Part shown: positions 22,131 to 33,006 of the stretch, one piece after another | How positions within the stretch are numbered: the first letter of the stretch is position 1 | How the letters are laid out: the number at the start of each line of letters is the position of its first letter | DNA from: Pomphorhynchus laevis | Lineage: Eukaryota; Acanthocephala; Palaeacanthocephala; Echinorhynchida; Pomphorhynchidae | Reading direction: 5' to 3' | Length of the DNA stretch: 64,000 nt | NCBI GenBank assembly: GCA_012934845.2 | Contig: WNNJ02001190.1 | Location: 1-64,000 of the forward strand | Notes under the pieces: model-generated | What the model was told of the DNA's origin: nothing | Database searches by the model: none | What the model saw: only the letters and a program-made list of their open reading frames with translations | Position numbers and translations under genes: made by a program

Positions 22131-22384
22131 GCAGTAGTTCCCCCATTTAATGCTGCTCACTAAAAATGCCGCATTGACAGTGAAGAACAAACAACACAAC
22201 ACTATAGCCTGAACTTCACTCTTACGTAAATGTCGATAAGCGGCTATTCGACATAATCATCAAGGTATCGATGCTTGCGTTGAATTATCTATGTGAAAAC
22301 TTTTTTGCCCCTTCGTCAAAAAAGTACATTTCTAAAACTGTCACCTCCGATGCTTGGTATCTTATTTTTTTCACTAGTCAGCCC

Positions 22385-22920
22385 TAATCTGGATTACCGC
22401 ATCCCTGCATGCTTTCCTACCACTAATGCGAGAATCGCTCGACTATGAGTCGGTACTGAAGAGAATTTCAAGGATATGCTTTAGGGCTGGAACGTCCTAC
22501 CGCATGCGGCTGCGTGCGCTAGGGATAAACTCGATTCGTGACAGATTTGTCTTACTAAACTTGTCCTGCCTTTGGGCGATTGTTAACAAACTTTATGGCT
22601 TCCCCGCTCATATCATTGGATCGAGAAGTAGGACATTACACGGTCACTCGAAATTGCTGTATAAGAGGTACCATTCTCAATTGCCTGTCAACTTTCGACT
22701 GTCACATCGCGCACTCAACTTGTGGAATGTGTTGCCTGATGAAGTCGTCGCTGATTTTTCGATGAAGCACTTCAAGCGACTGTGCCTAGCATGGATGGAG
22801 AATTGACAATCACACTTTAATGAATATCTTGAATTCTGCTGATCTTGATGCTGACAATTTACTGAATTAACTTTTTATTATTTTTATCAGGCAAAACAGC
22901 TTCTCAGCTAACGCCTAGTA
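22385..22920 (+). pseudogene. CR1-like LINE, 3'-end fragment
   Basis: A 126-codon frame (22426-22806) reads as the C-terminal tail of a CR1-like ORF2: RMRLRALGINSIRDRFVLLNL, then RLSHRALNLWNVLPDEVVADF and a short FKRLCLAWM end. The same module occurs at 34469-34801 (RLSHRVLNMWNSLPDEIASA). The 3' tail has the GGCAAAACAGCTTCTCAGCTAA pattern, comparable to GGCAAAATTGCC...GGCTAAGCC after the element at 34900. This is a 5'-truncated insertion of a related but distinct subfamily. Confidence 0.8.
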
Positions 22921-23950
22921 TCTAATAATATGTATTTGACGTTCCATCTTAATGGTTTGCCTTTGTAATCTCGATAGCATGGGCCATCTGGTAATTTCTT
23001 GATCAATACACTCCTTGATACCAGTTTGAAATTCATCTCGAACATGATCCTGCGTTGTGTTAGCGTATGCACTGATCCTATTTTTTAATATAGGAGAGTT
23101 TAATATTAATTTCCAGGTAACCGTCAATTTAAGTTCATCAAACAACGCAGTAAAAACAGCGTCTTCGATTCGCCATTGATTTTTGCCTCGTTGCAATTTA
23201 ACGCTGGAGGAATTACATTCTTCAATTTTGAACGAATTATCTTATGCCATTGGCAAAATTTGCATCGTTTAACATTAACCGTTGATTTACGCGTGACGTT
23301 TTCTATATTAAGACACGACAATTTCACTTTCGACACAAACTGTACTTTGCTGATGTGCATTCGGTATATATTGTGCTTTTTTAATTTTTTTCGTAACATC
23401 TTTGCGTACGTTTTATTTCAATGCAATCTCCACATCATCACTGCAATCAATGCACACGCTACCCATCCGACCAATCGTTAACAATAGCTTTAAACGACAC
23501 AAACTGATCCATCAACACTAAGGTAATGTTCGAAACGCATAAACAATGATAAAGAGTTCCGTTGAATGAACCACGGCACTTCCATTGTAATAATGCACAA
23601 AGCCAATGTTTACAAAGATTCACTTGCAGCCGGTGTCAATCAAACCTCGATAAATTAATCATAAAGCCTTATTGGTAGTAGTTGTAAGGTGGCGAAAAAT
23701 ATCAGTTCCGACGAGGTTCACTCCGGCGTTGTGACCTCGGCGGTTTTCATTTCCATTGAGTGATTGCTGACAGTGTTCCATAATGTGTCCTAATTAATCA
23801 CAATTCCAACATTTAATCTTTGGACGTGTAGAGAAATAATCATGATAACCCTTTGCTTTACGTGTCCGAACATCAACATAATGTGCACTTGCTCAACTTT
23901 TATTGGTATTGACCGCCTCCAATGCTCGCGCTCTTAAAACCAGACCTTAT
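22915..23950 (-). pseudogene. Degraded gag-pol fragment of an LTR retroelement
   Basis: On the minus strand, around 23810, a zinc-knuckle pattern CWNCDxLGHIMEHC can be read (one stop within it). About 55 codons further, LIDTGC appears near 23630, the retroviral-type aspartic protease active-site signature. Downstream minus-strand frames (23399-23124 and 23196-22915) are open but not recognised. I infer the gag/protease junction of an old LTR element. The family cannot be fixed, and no LTRs are seen. Confidence 0.5.
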
Positions 23951-24049
23951 AAAGATAATCTTTCTCGTATAGTAGTGATCTCAGCTCTTTTGTAACTTCA
24001 TGTGACAGTGGTAAAGAAGCTCCCTAACCTAGTTATTTCTCAGTTTATT

Positions 24050-24560
24050 ATTAAAGGTCAATGCCTAATTGAATGTTGACCACAAACATACAAGACAACA
24101 GAGAGACATGGAAAAAAGATCACAAATCCTCATTCAGCAGTCTCGGCCACGTTCGAGGATCGGCAGCAATTATTTCTAAAATAAGCAGCTATTGATGCTG
24201 AATCCGGGATTAGCTGGCATTAGATTAGTTGTAATTAATGTGCTTGTTTAAGGCTGGTATACTGAAAGAGAGCTATAAACTCGAGGATTATGAAGCCATA
24301 AGACAACTGTGACTAAAACGAGCCATTGATCGTGACTAAAACGAGACATTGACCGTCACTAAAACGAGCCATTGACTAAAACGAGCCATTGACTAAAACA
24401 AGCGATTGACTAAAACGAGCCATTGACTAAAATGAGCCATTGACTAAAACAAGCCATTGACTAAAACGAGCCATTGACTAAAACAAGCCATTGACTAAAA
24501 CGAGCCATTGACTAAAATGAGCTATTGACTAAAACAAGCCATTGACCGTGGAGTAACTCC
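24050..24560 (-). mobile_element. RTE-like LINE deletion derivative ending in a 17-bp minisatellite
   Basis: The left end (24062-24130, GACCACAAACATACAAGACAACAG) matches the 3' end of the RTE-like LINE at 61285-61345. The right part (24230-24320, TTAAGGCTGG..AGACAACT) matches that element's 5' end at about 63415-63500. The coding interior of about 2 kb is missing. A minisatellite follows the 5' end. Confidence 0.65.
24311..24548 (+). repeat. 17-bp minisatellite (GACTAAAACGAGCCATT)
   Basis: About a dozen head-to-tail units with the consensus GACTAAAACGAGCCATT, preceded by two longer units with an extra GATCGT or CCGTC. Unit variants (AAAACAAG, AAAATGAG) alternate, so higher-order duplication is likely. 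A single diverged unit (GACTAACACGAACCATT) occupies the equivalent position at about 63481 beside the RTE-like element, which shows the minisatellite grew from an element-borne sequence. Confidence 0.95.
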
Positions 24561-25150
24561 CATCTTAAAAAGAACATATTTGGTCGCTATGAAATTTGAT
24601 TGGATGTCTGCTATCAGTAACCATTTTTTGGTAGGAATATTCGTATATTCTTGTGTATTATCCTGAATTATACGTAACATTTTAAAGACTTACCTTCATG
24701 ACGAGATGAAAAATACTTTTCACAATTGTGTCGAAATGTGAGCTTGAACAACATTGTTTGATACTCTGACAAACACAAATCGTGAGTCTCAGTATCTTGA
24801 CATATGTAATTAGAATAAATTATTAGGATCTTTTGAGTTATAAAGCTCCTTGAAATAATTTGTAATAACTTTGAAAAAAAACCAAGTCTTCCAGAAAACT
24901 AAATATATCGAAGGCTTCAGTGAAAGATCTTTTCTTTATTCTAAGTAGGAATGTATATTGTATTAATCCGTTCTTTACGTATTCTCCTAATTTTAAATTT
25001 AGGATGTTTGAAAGAGGAATATCAATTTATTAATTTTTATATTGGGCTAGCCTTATAAATATTTATCAACCAATATCATCATCTACAACCTTCATCATTT
25101 TGAACACAATTAATCGTCCTGAACAACTTGTTAGCGGACGAGACGCAGTC
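24560..25150. other. AT-rich spacer, nothing recognised
   Basis: No supported coding or RNA feature. Confidence 0.35.
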
Positions 25151-25152
25151 TG

Positions 25153-25440
25153 CTAAGATGGCTTCCAACATGCACGCGATGTTGCCCCGTTGAATTTTAG
25201 CGCTGATTCGCTGTAGCAGCCATCTACCTCACGCGGCTGTTTTGTCGCCTCCCCTAATCGGTTTTCGAGGACTCGCAGAACCTTCATTTCAGATTCTCCG
25301 GGATGACCGAGAGCATCGAACGCAACGGGGACAAACTCGTATACAGAGCTGTCACGGTCAATGTATTTGAGGTGCTTGCGATGTACGGCTATAGAGGGCA
25401 TGGTATTTGGTGTCGTTCCTCTGAAGCCGGATGAATTCAT
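25153..25440 (-). pseudogene. C-terminal fragment of a LINE with restriction-like endonuclease
   Basis: This 95-codon minus-strand frame contains YEFVPVAFDALGHPGE followed by a Glu/Arg-rich helix (VLRVLENRLGE). It parallels the region F-I-P-L-I-F-S-S-S-G-G-I-G in the 37.7-39.6 kb element, which follows the endonuclease domain. I read it as the extreme C-terminus of an R2-superclade-like LINE protein. It is a short remnant without RT. Confidence 0.5.
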
Positions 25441-25875
25441 ACTCGTATTAAGTGCGAAAATTTCTAAACTACAATGTTCTTCCCTAACCTTTGCTGACTA
25501 AACGCATGAATCAAAGAGTATATCATATACAATATATTAACTGCATATTTTAGTATGCAATATGCATTTAATAATTTATTTTTAGATTGACTCAAATTAT
25601 TGCGTTATAATTGAGATAAAAAACGAAACTTATAGCTTTATTTGGCTGAATCTAAAAAGGTAACAAAGTTTATTATCAATCCCAACATTCTTCGTCACTC
25701 TTTAATTTTATCCGTAGTCATATACTATCTCGGTCTGATACGATCCGGCCTTTTGATGTCATCTTTCAGACAATTACTTCATTTGTTTCTTACAGAGTTT
25801 TTATAGAAATTCGCTTGTTCGCTTCAACACAAATTTTTTTATTCGACATAGTTTTAAATTTATATGCTTGACAAT
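25441..25875. other. AT-rich spacer before the LTR element
   Basis: No supported gene. It holds the insertion-site flank ACAAT immediately before the LTR. Confidence 0.35.
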
Positions 25876-25965
25876 TGTCGTGAATTAACTAACTTGTGTT
25901 TTAATGTTATTTGTTTTGTAGATGTTTTCAATAAAGCTACATTAGCCTCACTTTGGATCTTAACA
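25876..25965 (+). repeat. 5' LTR (90 bp)
   Basis: Starts TGTCGTGAATTAAC and ends GGATCTTAACA (TG...CA termini). It contains AATAAAG as a probable polyadenylation signal. It differs from the 3' LTR by one base, TTGTGTTT versus TTGTATTT. At 90 bp it is very short for an autonomous gypsy element. No TGG-type tRNA primer-binding site follows it; the next bases are ATTTATTGAAAAC. Confidence 0.95.
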
Positions 25966-26003
25966 ATTTATTGAAAACATTTGTGTGAGCATTTGTTGTC
26001 AAG

Positions 26004-26996
26004 ATGGACCTAGTCGGAAACGGATTGGCGAACGTTGATTATGCACGATATCTGCAGCCAAGTAAACTTACAATAGACACAGAAGACCCAAACGGAGCGG
26101 ATATTTGGAAACATTGGCTATCAACATTCGAAGCGTTTATCGAACACATCGGAGCTCCGTGTGAGATTCGATTAACGTTACTGCGTAATTACGTTTCTCC
26201 TCAAATTTTCAAGTCAATTCAACAACTGTCTGATTATGCAGAAGCTATCAAGACGCTTCGATCGATGTTTGAGCGACCGACCAATGTCATTTATGCTCGA
26301 TATATACTATTCGCGAGGAGACAAGAAGATGCAGAAGATATTCAACACTACACTAATAGTTTAAAGCAACTAGCCTCAGAATGTAAGTTCGAAGAAGTAT
26401 CGGCACAAGATCACCGAGATCAGGCAATTCTAAATGCGTTCATAGCGGGTATTTCCTCAAAGAAAATTAGAGAACGTTTACTTGAAAACTGTACCTTAAC
26501 ACTAACAGACGCTTTTGAAATTGCAAAAGCTATGGAAAGTGTGGAAAAACGTTCAACGGTAATCGAAGGACCTTATTATCGACTAGCTCATGTTTCCGAC
26601 AGCAGAAAGGAAGAGGCGGCAGATCAACTGGCACAAATGAATGATAGAGTAGTTGCAACAATCAAAAGTAATTGGAAGTGCATTTTTTGTGGGAGTCAAT
26701 CAAAGCATTGTCGAGAATCTTGTCCGGCAAAAAATTCAATTTGCCATAAATGTCAGAAGGAAGGACATTTTGCACGAGCGTGTCGATCTTCACAATTCGG
26801 TCGTAATAAATACTCTGCGTGCATTTCTTCAATACTGTCTGACCGAAAAGCTGTAGACCAAATATCCATTTGCAACGAAAGAGTAGAGTGTTTGTTTAAC
26901 ACAGGGAGTTGTTATAGTTTTATTCGAACTGATATTGTGAGTAAGATGAAATTGCCTATCGTCAGAGATAATACGGCCTATTACAATGGCCACTAA
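26004..26996 (+). CDS. Gag polyprotein with protease start (gypsy-like element)
   Basis: 330 codons from the ATG at 26004, 38 bp after the 5' LTR. Residues 1-200 are a helical capsid-like region including WKHWLSTFEAFI (about 35-46) and a YARYILFARRQ block typical of gypsy Gag. Two zinc knuckles follow at about residues 226-260: CIFCGSQSKHCRESC (atypical spacing) and CHKCQKEGHFARAC (standard CCHC). At about residue 297 the protease begins with LFNTGSCYSFI, where the catalytic Asp of D-T-G is Asn. The frame ends at 26996 in the middle of the protease, and homology continues in the +1 frame, so this is a broken Gag-Pol junction rather than a clean stop. It would package element RNA and form the particle shell. 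Confidence 0.9.
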   Translation: MDLVGNGLANVDYARYLQPSKLTIDTEDPNGADIWKHWLSTFEAFIEHIGAPCEIRLTLLRNYVSPQIFKSIQQLSDYAEAIKTLRSMFERPTNVIYARYILFARRQEDAEDIQHYTNSLKQLASECKFEEVSAQDHRDQAILNAFIAGISSKKIRERLLENCTLTLTDAFEIAKAMESVEKRSTVIEGPYYRLAHVSDSRKEEAADQLAQMNDRVVATIKSNWKCIFCGSQSKHCRESCPAKNSICHKCQKEGHFARACRSSQFGRNKYSACISSILSDRKAVDQISICNERVECLFNTGSCYSFIRTDIVSKMKLPIVRDNTAYYNGH

Positions 26997-29673
26997 TCGT
27001 TTCAAGACTTTAACTAAAGGCCATGTCACTACTTCCATCATCTACAAGTCCCAAATTTATAAAAACATTATATTTCATGTTCTGGACGACTTATGTACCG
27101 AAGCAATATTGGGGATGGATTTTATGAATGAGCATAAGAGTTTCAAACTAAAATTGAATGGCCCTAGAAACGAATTGGTAATTGCTGCTTTGCGACCTAT
27201 AGATTTCAAGCCAGTTCGACCATTTCCACATCTAAATGAACATTGTATTCCCATTGCAACGAGGTCTCGCCGGTATAATCCAGCCGATCGTGATTTTATT
27301 CGATCGGAGGTTTAGAAGTTATTGAAAGATGGGATTATCGAACCTTGTATTTCACCATGGCGAGCTCAAGTGGTAGTTACGCGCTCGGAGAGACATAAAC
27401 GCAGGCTTGTTATTGATTACTCACAAACGATAAATAAATATACATTGATGGATGCCTATCCTTTGCCAAACTTACAAGATCTTGTGTATGAAATTAGTAA
27501 ATACAAATGGTTTTCTACAATTGACTTACAGTCTGCTTATCATCAAGTTCCTCTACATCCAGACGATAGACTATATACTGCCTTTGAAGCAGATGGAAGA
27601 TTATATTGCTTTGCGAGATTGCCCTTTGGTTTGAAGAATGCAGTGTCATGCTTTCAGCGATGTATGGATCACATGATTGAAACAAATGAATTAAAAAGTA
27701 CATTTGCCTATCTAGATAACATTACAATTTGCGGAATGACCCAACAAGAACATGACGAAAATCTGGGCAAATTCAACAGTGTCGCTACCAAGTGCGGGCT
27801 CACAATGAATACAACTAAATGTGAATTTAACAAGAAAGAAATAAAGCTTCTCGGCTACTTAATTTGTCAAGGAGTACTGAAACCAGATCCAGACAGATTG
27901 CAGGCTTTACATGAACTCCCCCACCTACGATGTCAGATCCTTACAACGAAGTATTGGACTCTTTGCTTACTACTCGTCTTGGATACCAGAATTTTCACAA
28001 AAGATTGAATTCTTGAGAAACGCTTCATTCCCTATAAACACTGAATCAAAACTGTCATTTGAAAAGCTTAAAGCAGATATTGCGAGTGCTTCTTTATACC
28101 ACATCGATAACGCTTAAGCGCTAACAGTCGAGACAGGCGCTTCTGAAACGTGCATTGCGGCTACACTGAACGGAGACGGTCGTCCGATTGCGTTTTTTTT
28201 TCAAGAAAACTTTCTGTAAGCGAGCAGAGATGAGCAGCAATCGAGAAAGAGGCTTTAGCCATAGTGGAATCCCTTATTAAGTGGCGACATTTTCTTATCG
28301 GAAGGCATTTTAAAATCACAGACCAACGATCAGTTAGTTTTATATTCAATCAACTAAACGGAAGCAAGATAAAAAACGACAAAATACAACGTTGGAAAGC
28401 AGAATTGGCCAATTACGATTTTGAAATATTCTACCGCCCGGGATCTTTGAATGGACCAGCAGATACCTTATCTAGAATATGTGCTACTTCCAATTTCGAT
28501 AGAGGATTACGAGAACTTCACGAATCATTATGTCACCCCGGTGTACGACGGTTAACTCATTATGTCAGATCACGGAATCTTCCATTCTCAGTAAATGATG
28601 TGAAAAATATTTGTGAACGTTGTGAAGCTTGTAAATTTTCTAAGCCTCGATTTTCAAATACCTGTACGGCTCATGTAATTAAAGCTACCCGCCCTTTTGA
28701 GCGATTATGCATAGATTTCAAAGGACCATTACCGAGTAATTCAAGATCCCGTTTCCTCCTTGTTGTGATTGACGAGTATAGTCGGTTTCCTTTTGCCTAC
28801 GCGTGCCCCGATATGTCTGCTAAAACTGTGTGTCATTGTTTGGACGAAATATTTGCTATTTTTGGTTGTCCAGAATATATTCATTCGGACAGAGGTACGT
28901 AGTTTCTGTCATCGGATGTCAGACAATTTCTCAGTGAGAGAGGAATCGCTAGCAGTTCCACAACACCGTACAACCCAAGAGGTAACGGGCAATGCGAACG
29001 ATACAATTCAACAATTTGGACAGCTATAACTACCACGTTACGAAGTGAACGAATGTCTATTCATCAGTAGCAAATAATATTACCAAGAGCACTCAATAGC
29101 ATAAGGAGTCTTTTATGTACTTCAACCAACTACACACCTCACGAACGGATATTTTCTTACCCCAGAAAGAGTAAAGAAGGCAAAACGTTTCCAAAATGGA
29201 TGACCGATGGTACATCTGTACTTGTCCGGAATCATAGACGTGAATTGAAATATGAACCAATAGGTGGTCCAGCTAAACTTGTGACTGCTAACAACAAATA
29301 CGCTATCATCGAATATCCTAATCAACGACAAGGTGCGGTTTCTTTAAGGGACGTGGCTCCCGGTTTCGATACCGGACAACGGTTGTCAGGTGGAGATAGC
29401 TGCCAAAATCCAATAATAGAAGATCATGAATGTACGAACGATACATCACAACTTACAACTACTACTAAAGATGATATTGAAAGCAGCTATAACCCTGATA
29501 CCAGCTACAGCGACGATAAAACTGTGAGTACGGACGATGATACTTTAAACGATACTTTCAAAATATCCGACGAGAAAGGAAATGAAATTCTGCAGAGCAA
29601 CGAAAGACCCGTGCGAAATAAAGCTACTCCCGCGTATCTACGAGATTATGTTTGGCGAAGGAGAATGTCGTGA
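26986..29673 (+). pseudogene. Pol polyprotein: protease end, RT, RNase H, integrase
   Basis: The protease ends with AILGMDFM (about 27100-27125). The RT begins after an in-frame TAG at 27313 with the KDGIIEPCISPW motif, then STIDLQSAYHQVPL, RLPFGLKNA and the palm motif AYLDNITICG (about 27706). RNase H follows a frame change at about 27925 (SLQRSIGLFAYYSSWIPEF, then VETGASE where Asp is usual). The integrase has an HHCC module (HESLCHPG ... CERCEAC, about 28519-28632) and D-D-E positions at IDFKGPL, HSDRGT and NGQCER. A TAG interrupts directly after HSDRGT (28900). A GPY-like C-terminal region (PIGGPAKLV, about 29260) and a polar tail finish at the TGA inside the 3' LTR. Several independent lesions make it non-functional. 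Confidence 0.92.
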
Positions 29674-29755
29674 ATTAACTAACTTGTATTTTAATGTTAT
29701 TTGTTTTGTAGATGTTTTCAATAAAGCTACATTAGCCTCACTTTGGATCTTAACA
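29666..29755 (+). repeat. 3' LTR (90 bp)
   Basis: Same 90 bp as the 5' LTR except one base. The stop codon of pol (ATG TCG TGA) lies inside its first ten bases. A purine tract abuts it on the left, as required for plus-strand priming. Confidence 0.95.
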
Positions 29756-30540
29756 TATTGGGTGTGTCAATAGGCTGTGCTCGATATGGTGAAAATAATG
29801 TTTCATTTGGTCTTCAACTAATAGAGTTTTTATGTGACGGTTAGAAATCGGAGCTTATTTTTCCGTTGTTAATTAGCACTCGAGTATACTCGAGTTCTAA
29901 TTAACATTCAAAAGAATTTTTTCATCGACAATTGCGATGGAATGTAAAAAAGAAATTACCACCTTTACTAAGCCGATTATACTCTGTTAACATTACTGGA
30001 AAACAACTAACGTGTGTAAGCATTCGCTAGTGTGGAGTTCCCATGGTTGTACAATAACGACTGAATATAATGTATGGCGTCGTCCAGGACCGCAACTTAC
30101 TAGTGACGGATATAAGTCGCACACTTGTAGCTGTGTCGTTTTCCACACAGTTCAATTAAGACGTTCAATTTTCTCATTTCCTTCATGATTATTTAAATTG
30201 AACTATGACTTAGTGTCATAATATCTTCAAGGAATAAATAAAATTCAACATGCAAATGATACTCCACTGCCAGTGTACAAATTGAGAGGCCAAAAATATT
30301 GAATATTGATTTTAGGCACCTTATAAATGTTCTCGTAGATATGCCAAGACACACGAAACCGAAAGGATAACGAAACCGAAAGGATATGATTCGTCGAAGC
30401 TAACAATAACTTAGTGGTTGTTAAAACTGTCAAATGCTATTTCAAATGCTATTATCATTTTTTAACGAAACTGTTATTTTTCGTGTCAAGTTTGTCGAAT
30501 TTTTTGATACATAATATCAATTTTAGTATTTCAGGCTTCA
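29756..30540. other. Intergenic DNA with one near-perfect palindrome
   Basis: At about 29871-29907 the sequence TTAATTAG-CA-CTCGAGTATACTCGAG-TT-CTAATTAA is a near-perfect palindrome. A short direct repeat of CGAAACCGAAAGGATA occurs near 30355-30385. No gene is supported. Confidence 0.6.
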
Positions 30541-30544
30541 TAGT

Positions 30545-30660
30545 TATCAAATTCAGAGTTTTTATTTAATAATAATTTATTTAAAGTGGCAAATGCGTGC
30601 CAGCTGTACACCTGCAAGTTCACTAACTAACAAAAAGCAGCAAAAGTCAAGCAGATAAAT
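30545..30660 (-). repeat. 3'-end fragment of the L2-like LINE family
   Basis: The stretch TTATTTAAAGTGGCAAATGC...AGTCAAGCAGATAAATTGTT matches the 3' terminus of the elements at 44750-44830 and, in part, 42070. It is a 5'-truncated minus-strand insertion of about 115 bp, directly upstream of the CR1-like LINE. Confidence 0.75.
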
Positions 30661-30810
30661 TGTTTAAATTATCTAAACAAGATTATCTAAAAAAGTTCGA
30701 AATAAATTAACACACATTTGAGATAAATAACATACATTTGAGATCTAATATACATACATTCAAGCAAATTACAATAAATTAAAATACAAGCAAAGAGAGG
30801 TCATACGATA

Positions 30811-31827
30811 ATGACAATATTGGAGAATCAACAAGGAAATGGCAAAAAATCAACAAAGAAATCAGGGCATTTAAGTCTCCAGATAGAGTGCGTTAACGAA
30901 TATTGTGATGTATGGACAACGATCAGTGTTTTATCTAGTAAAAAAGATACATTCACTGATAAAAAATCTTCTGCGGTTTATGTTGTGCTGAGATGTTCAG
31001 TAAGTGTTCTTCGTCGTCGAAACTCACATCAACGAACAATGACACAAAGACCGCAGTGACCTCTGGAAATTCAGGAGCGGTGACTGGTCGTGAATTGGAT
31101 GCGCTCACTACCGATGATGCTGATGATGAGTGTCGCATAGTGTCTGGTAATCTACCGATGACTTATATATCGTCACATTATACATCTCATTGTTCAAGGA
31201 ACAACGTTACTATATTGCGACATACCGATTCGGCATTTGAAGAGAGGTTAATACAGAATATCGCCACGGCAAGTTCAGTAAGGGTACATGAGAGTTCACG
31301 TGAATCCAACGAAACTCCTGACAATTTTTCAACCGACGAAAGAATAGAGGCTGAGATTTACAAACAGACGAAATAAATTTTCAAATAGTGAGAATTTAAG
31401 TTATGAACTGATAAAGCCTGTAACTTCATGCGATACAAATGTTGATGACGAGGGCAATTCCTCAGACAGAGCAGCCAATATAGGAAAAGTAAGGATTCGG
31501 AATTACGACAGAAGTATGAATGTTATTTTGAGTGGAATTGAAGAGTCGTGTATGCTCAATTCCCAAGTAAGAGTTGATGAAGACGTTTCTCGTGTGCGTG
31601 CAGTATTTACCAGAATTCTTAAGGAAGATTATAATAATGTAGCTATGACGCTGCAAGTTCGGAGTTTGATTCGTCTTGGGAAGCGTACCACAGAGAAACC
31701 TCGCTTATTGAAGGTCGTCTTGAGTTCTGCTGACCACTCTAAGATGTTGCTTCATCGTGGTGACCTCTTAAAATATTCTACTATAAGAATACTGAGAGAC
31801 ATTAATTTTGATGAGCGTTTGAAATAG
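30811..31827 (+). pseudogene. CR1-like LINE ORF1
   Basis: Three frames, each open: 30811-31059 (LQIECVNEYCDVW start), 30993-31376 and 31516-31827. The last contains MNVILSGIEES, VRSLIRLGKR and PRLLKVVLSSADHSKMLL. This is the RNA-binding fold pattern (N-V-x-x-x-G-x-x-E ... R-L-G-K ... R-P-L-x-V) seen in ORF1 of many LINEs. It is separated from ORF2 by about 55 bp. Its role would be to bind element RNA and act as a chaperone. Confidence 0.7.
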
Positions 31828-31880
31828 AGGAAAGCTCGCGAGGAGCTACAGGGTAGAATAAGCAAAGGAGAGACGAATCT

Positions 31881-32744
31881 ATGCATAAGAAATTTTCAAG
31901 TAGTTCGGTGGTGACCATCAGTACGTTTGACCCCGCTTCTCTCAAACAAGAGAATGGGTTTTATTCTGATTCCAATTTTGATGATTTAATTGATTTTTCT
32001 GAGGTACATGATAAAACTAGCAAAACCTTTACGTCATCAGAGACTCCGCTTCATATTGGTTACTCAAACGTTAGAAGTCTTCAATCTCAATTTCCTTTCT
32101 TGCTCGACCATATTGCTGATAATCATTATGATATATTCTGTATTTCAGAATTTTGGTTACATAGTAGCATCTCTGATAATCTATTTAATGTTGTAGGTTA
32201 TAAGTTAATAAGAGCGGATCGCTTTCCTGGTATGTGAGGTGGAGGAGTTGTAGCATTCGTTTGACAAGATCTCTCAGATTTTTTTGATTCTGAGTAGTCA
32301 TATGAGTGTCTGTCTTTTACTGTTAATCATTAATTGTTAAAATTAAATGTTTGTGTTGTTTATAGATCTCCATCTTACACTTTGATAACAGATCGGCTTA
32401 AGGATTATTTATCTAATTTTTGTTCATCCCAACAATTTGTCCTTTTAAGTGACTTTAACCTTTCGAATGTAGATTGGAATATGAATGGGTATCAACCCTG
32501 CTCAGGCGTATCAAAACAATTTCGTGATTTATTTCTTGCTGACCTACTTTTAGTGCAACATTGTAGAGAACCAAATCATGTCAACGGTGCTACTCTAGAT
32601 CTTGTGTTTACAAGATGTACTGGAGATATCGACAGTATTGCGTATTATTCTCCTCTCGGTAACAGTGATCACTGTGTTCTCTCCGTTAAATTAGTGTCCA
32701 AGATCGTTTGTAGGTCAAAATTGAGTTATCCAAAACGAAATTAG
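31881..32744 (+). pseudogene. CR1-like LINE ORF2: APE endonuclease
   Basis: HIGYSNVRSLQSQ (about residue 57) is the N-strand of the APE fold. CISEFWLHSS carries the catalytic Glu. A TGA follows RFPGM at 32236 and further stops occur to 32340. After these, CVVYRSPS, LLSDFNLSNVDW (DFN), NGATLDLVFT and the terminal GNSDHCVLSV (SDH motif, about 32660-32690) complete the domain. The domain order and catalytic motifs are all present, split by at least three stops. Confidence 0.85.
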
Positions 32745-33006
32745 ACTAGGGTGGATACCCAACATCTCTTAGCTAATTTTTATAACATTTTGTATCGTAG
32801 TTATAGGGTTACTACTGTTTCAGATCTGCTGATATTCTTTATAACGTTTTCTTAAATTTGTCAGATAAGTTCGCTCCGAAACGGAGAACTTTCATTAAGT
32901 CCACTCGCCTTCAGTGGTTTGATCATGAATTTCGTGCAGTGTTGAAACTACGCAATGCCCTGTAGACTACTACTCAAACCCATCCTGAAAACTTAGGTAT
33001 CGGTAT

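Larger units (their letters stand above)
25876..29755 (+). mobile_element. Gypsy-like LTR retrotransposon with 90-bp LTRs (inactivated)
   Basis: Complete LTR element: 5' LTR 25876-25965, gag, protease, RT, RNase H, integrase, polypurine tract GGCGAAGGAGAA (29654-29665), 3' LTR 29666-29755. The order protease-RT-RNase H-integrase identifies the Ty3/gypsy group (Metaviridae). Pol is broken by frameshifts (near 26985, 27925 and the T-run at 28193) and in-frame stops (27313, about 28230, 28900, about 29069). The two LTRs differ by a single base, which suggests a fairly recent insertion despite the pol damage. The immediate flanks (ACAAT and TATTG) show no clear target-site duplication. No env-like frame is seen between integrase and the 3' LTR. 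Confidence 0.95.

Noticed and set aside
23176-23481. 101-codon plus-strand ORF
   Set aside because: It overlaps the minus-strand retroelement frames and looks like their complement; no motif.
24311-24548. CRISPR-like array
   Set aside because: The 17-bp units abut with no unique spacers, and the context is animal transposon DNA.
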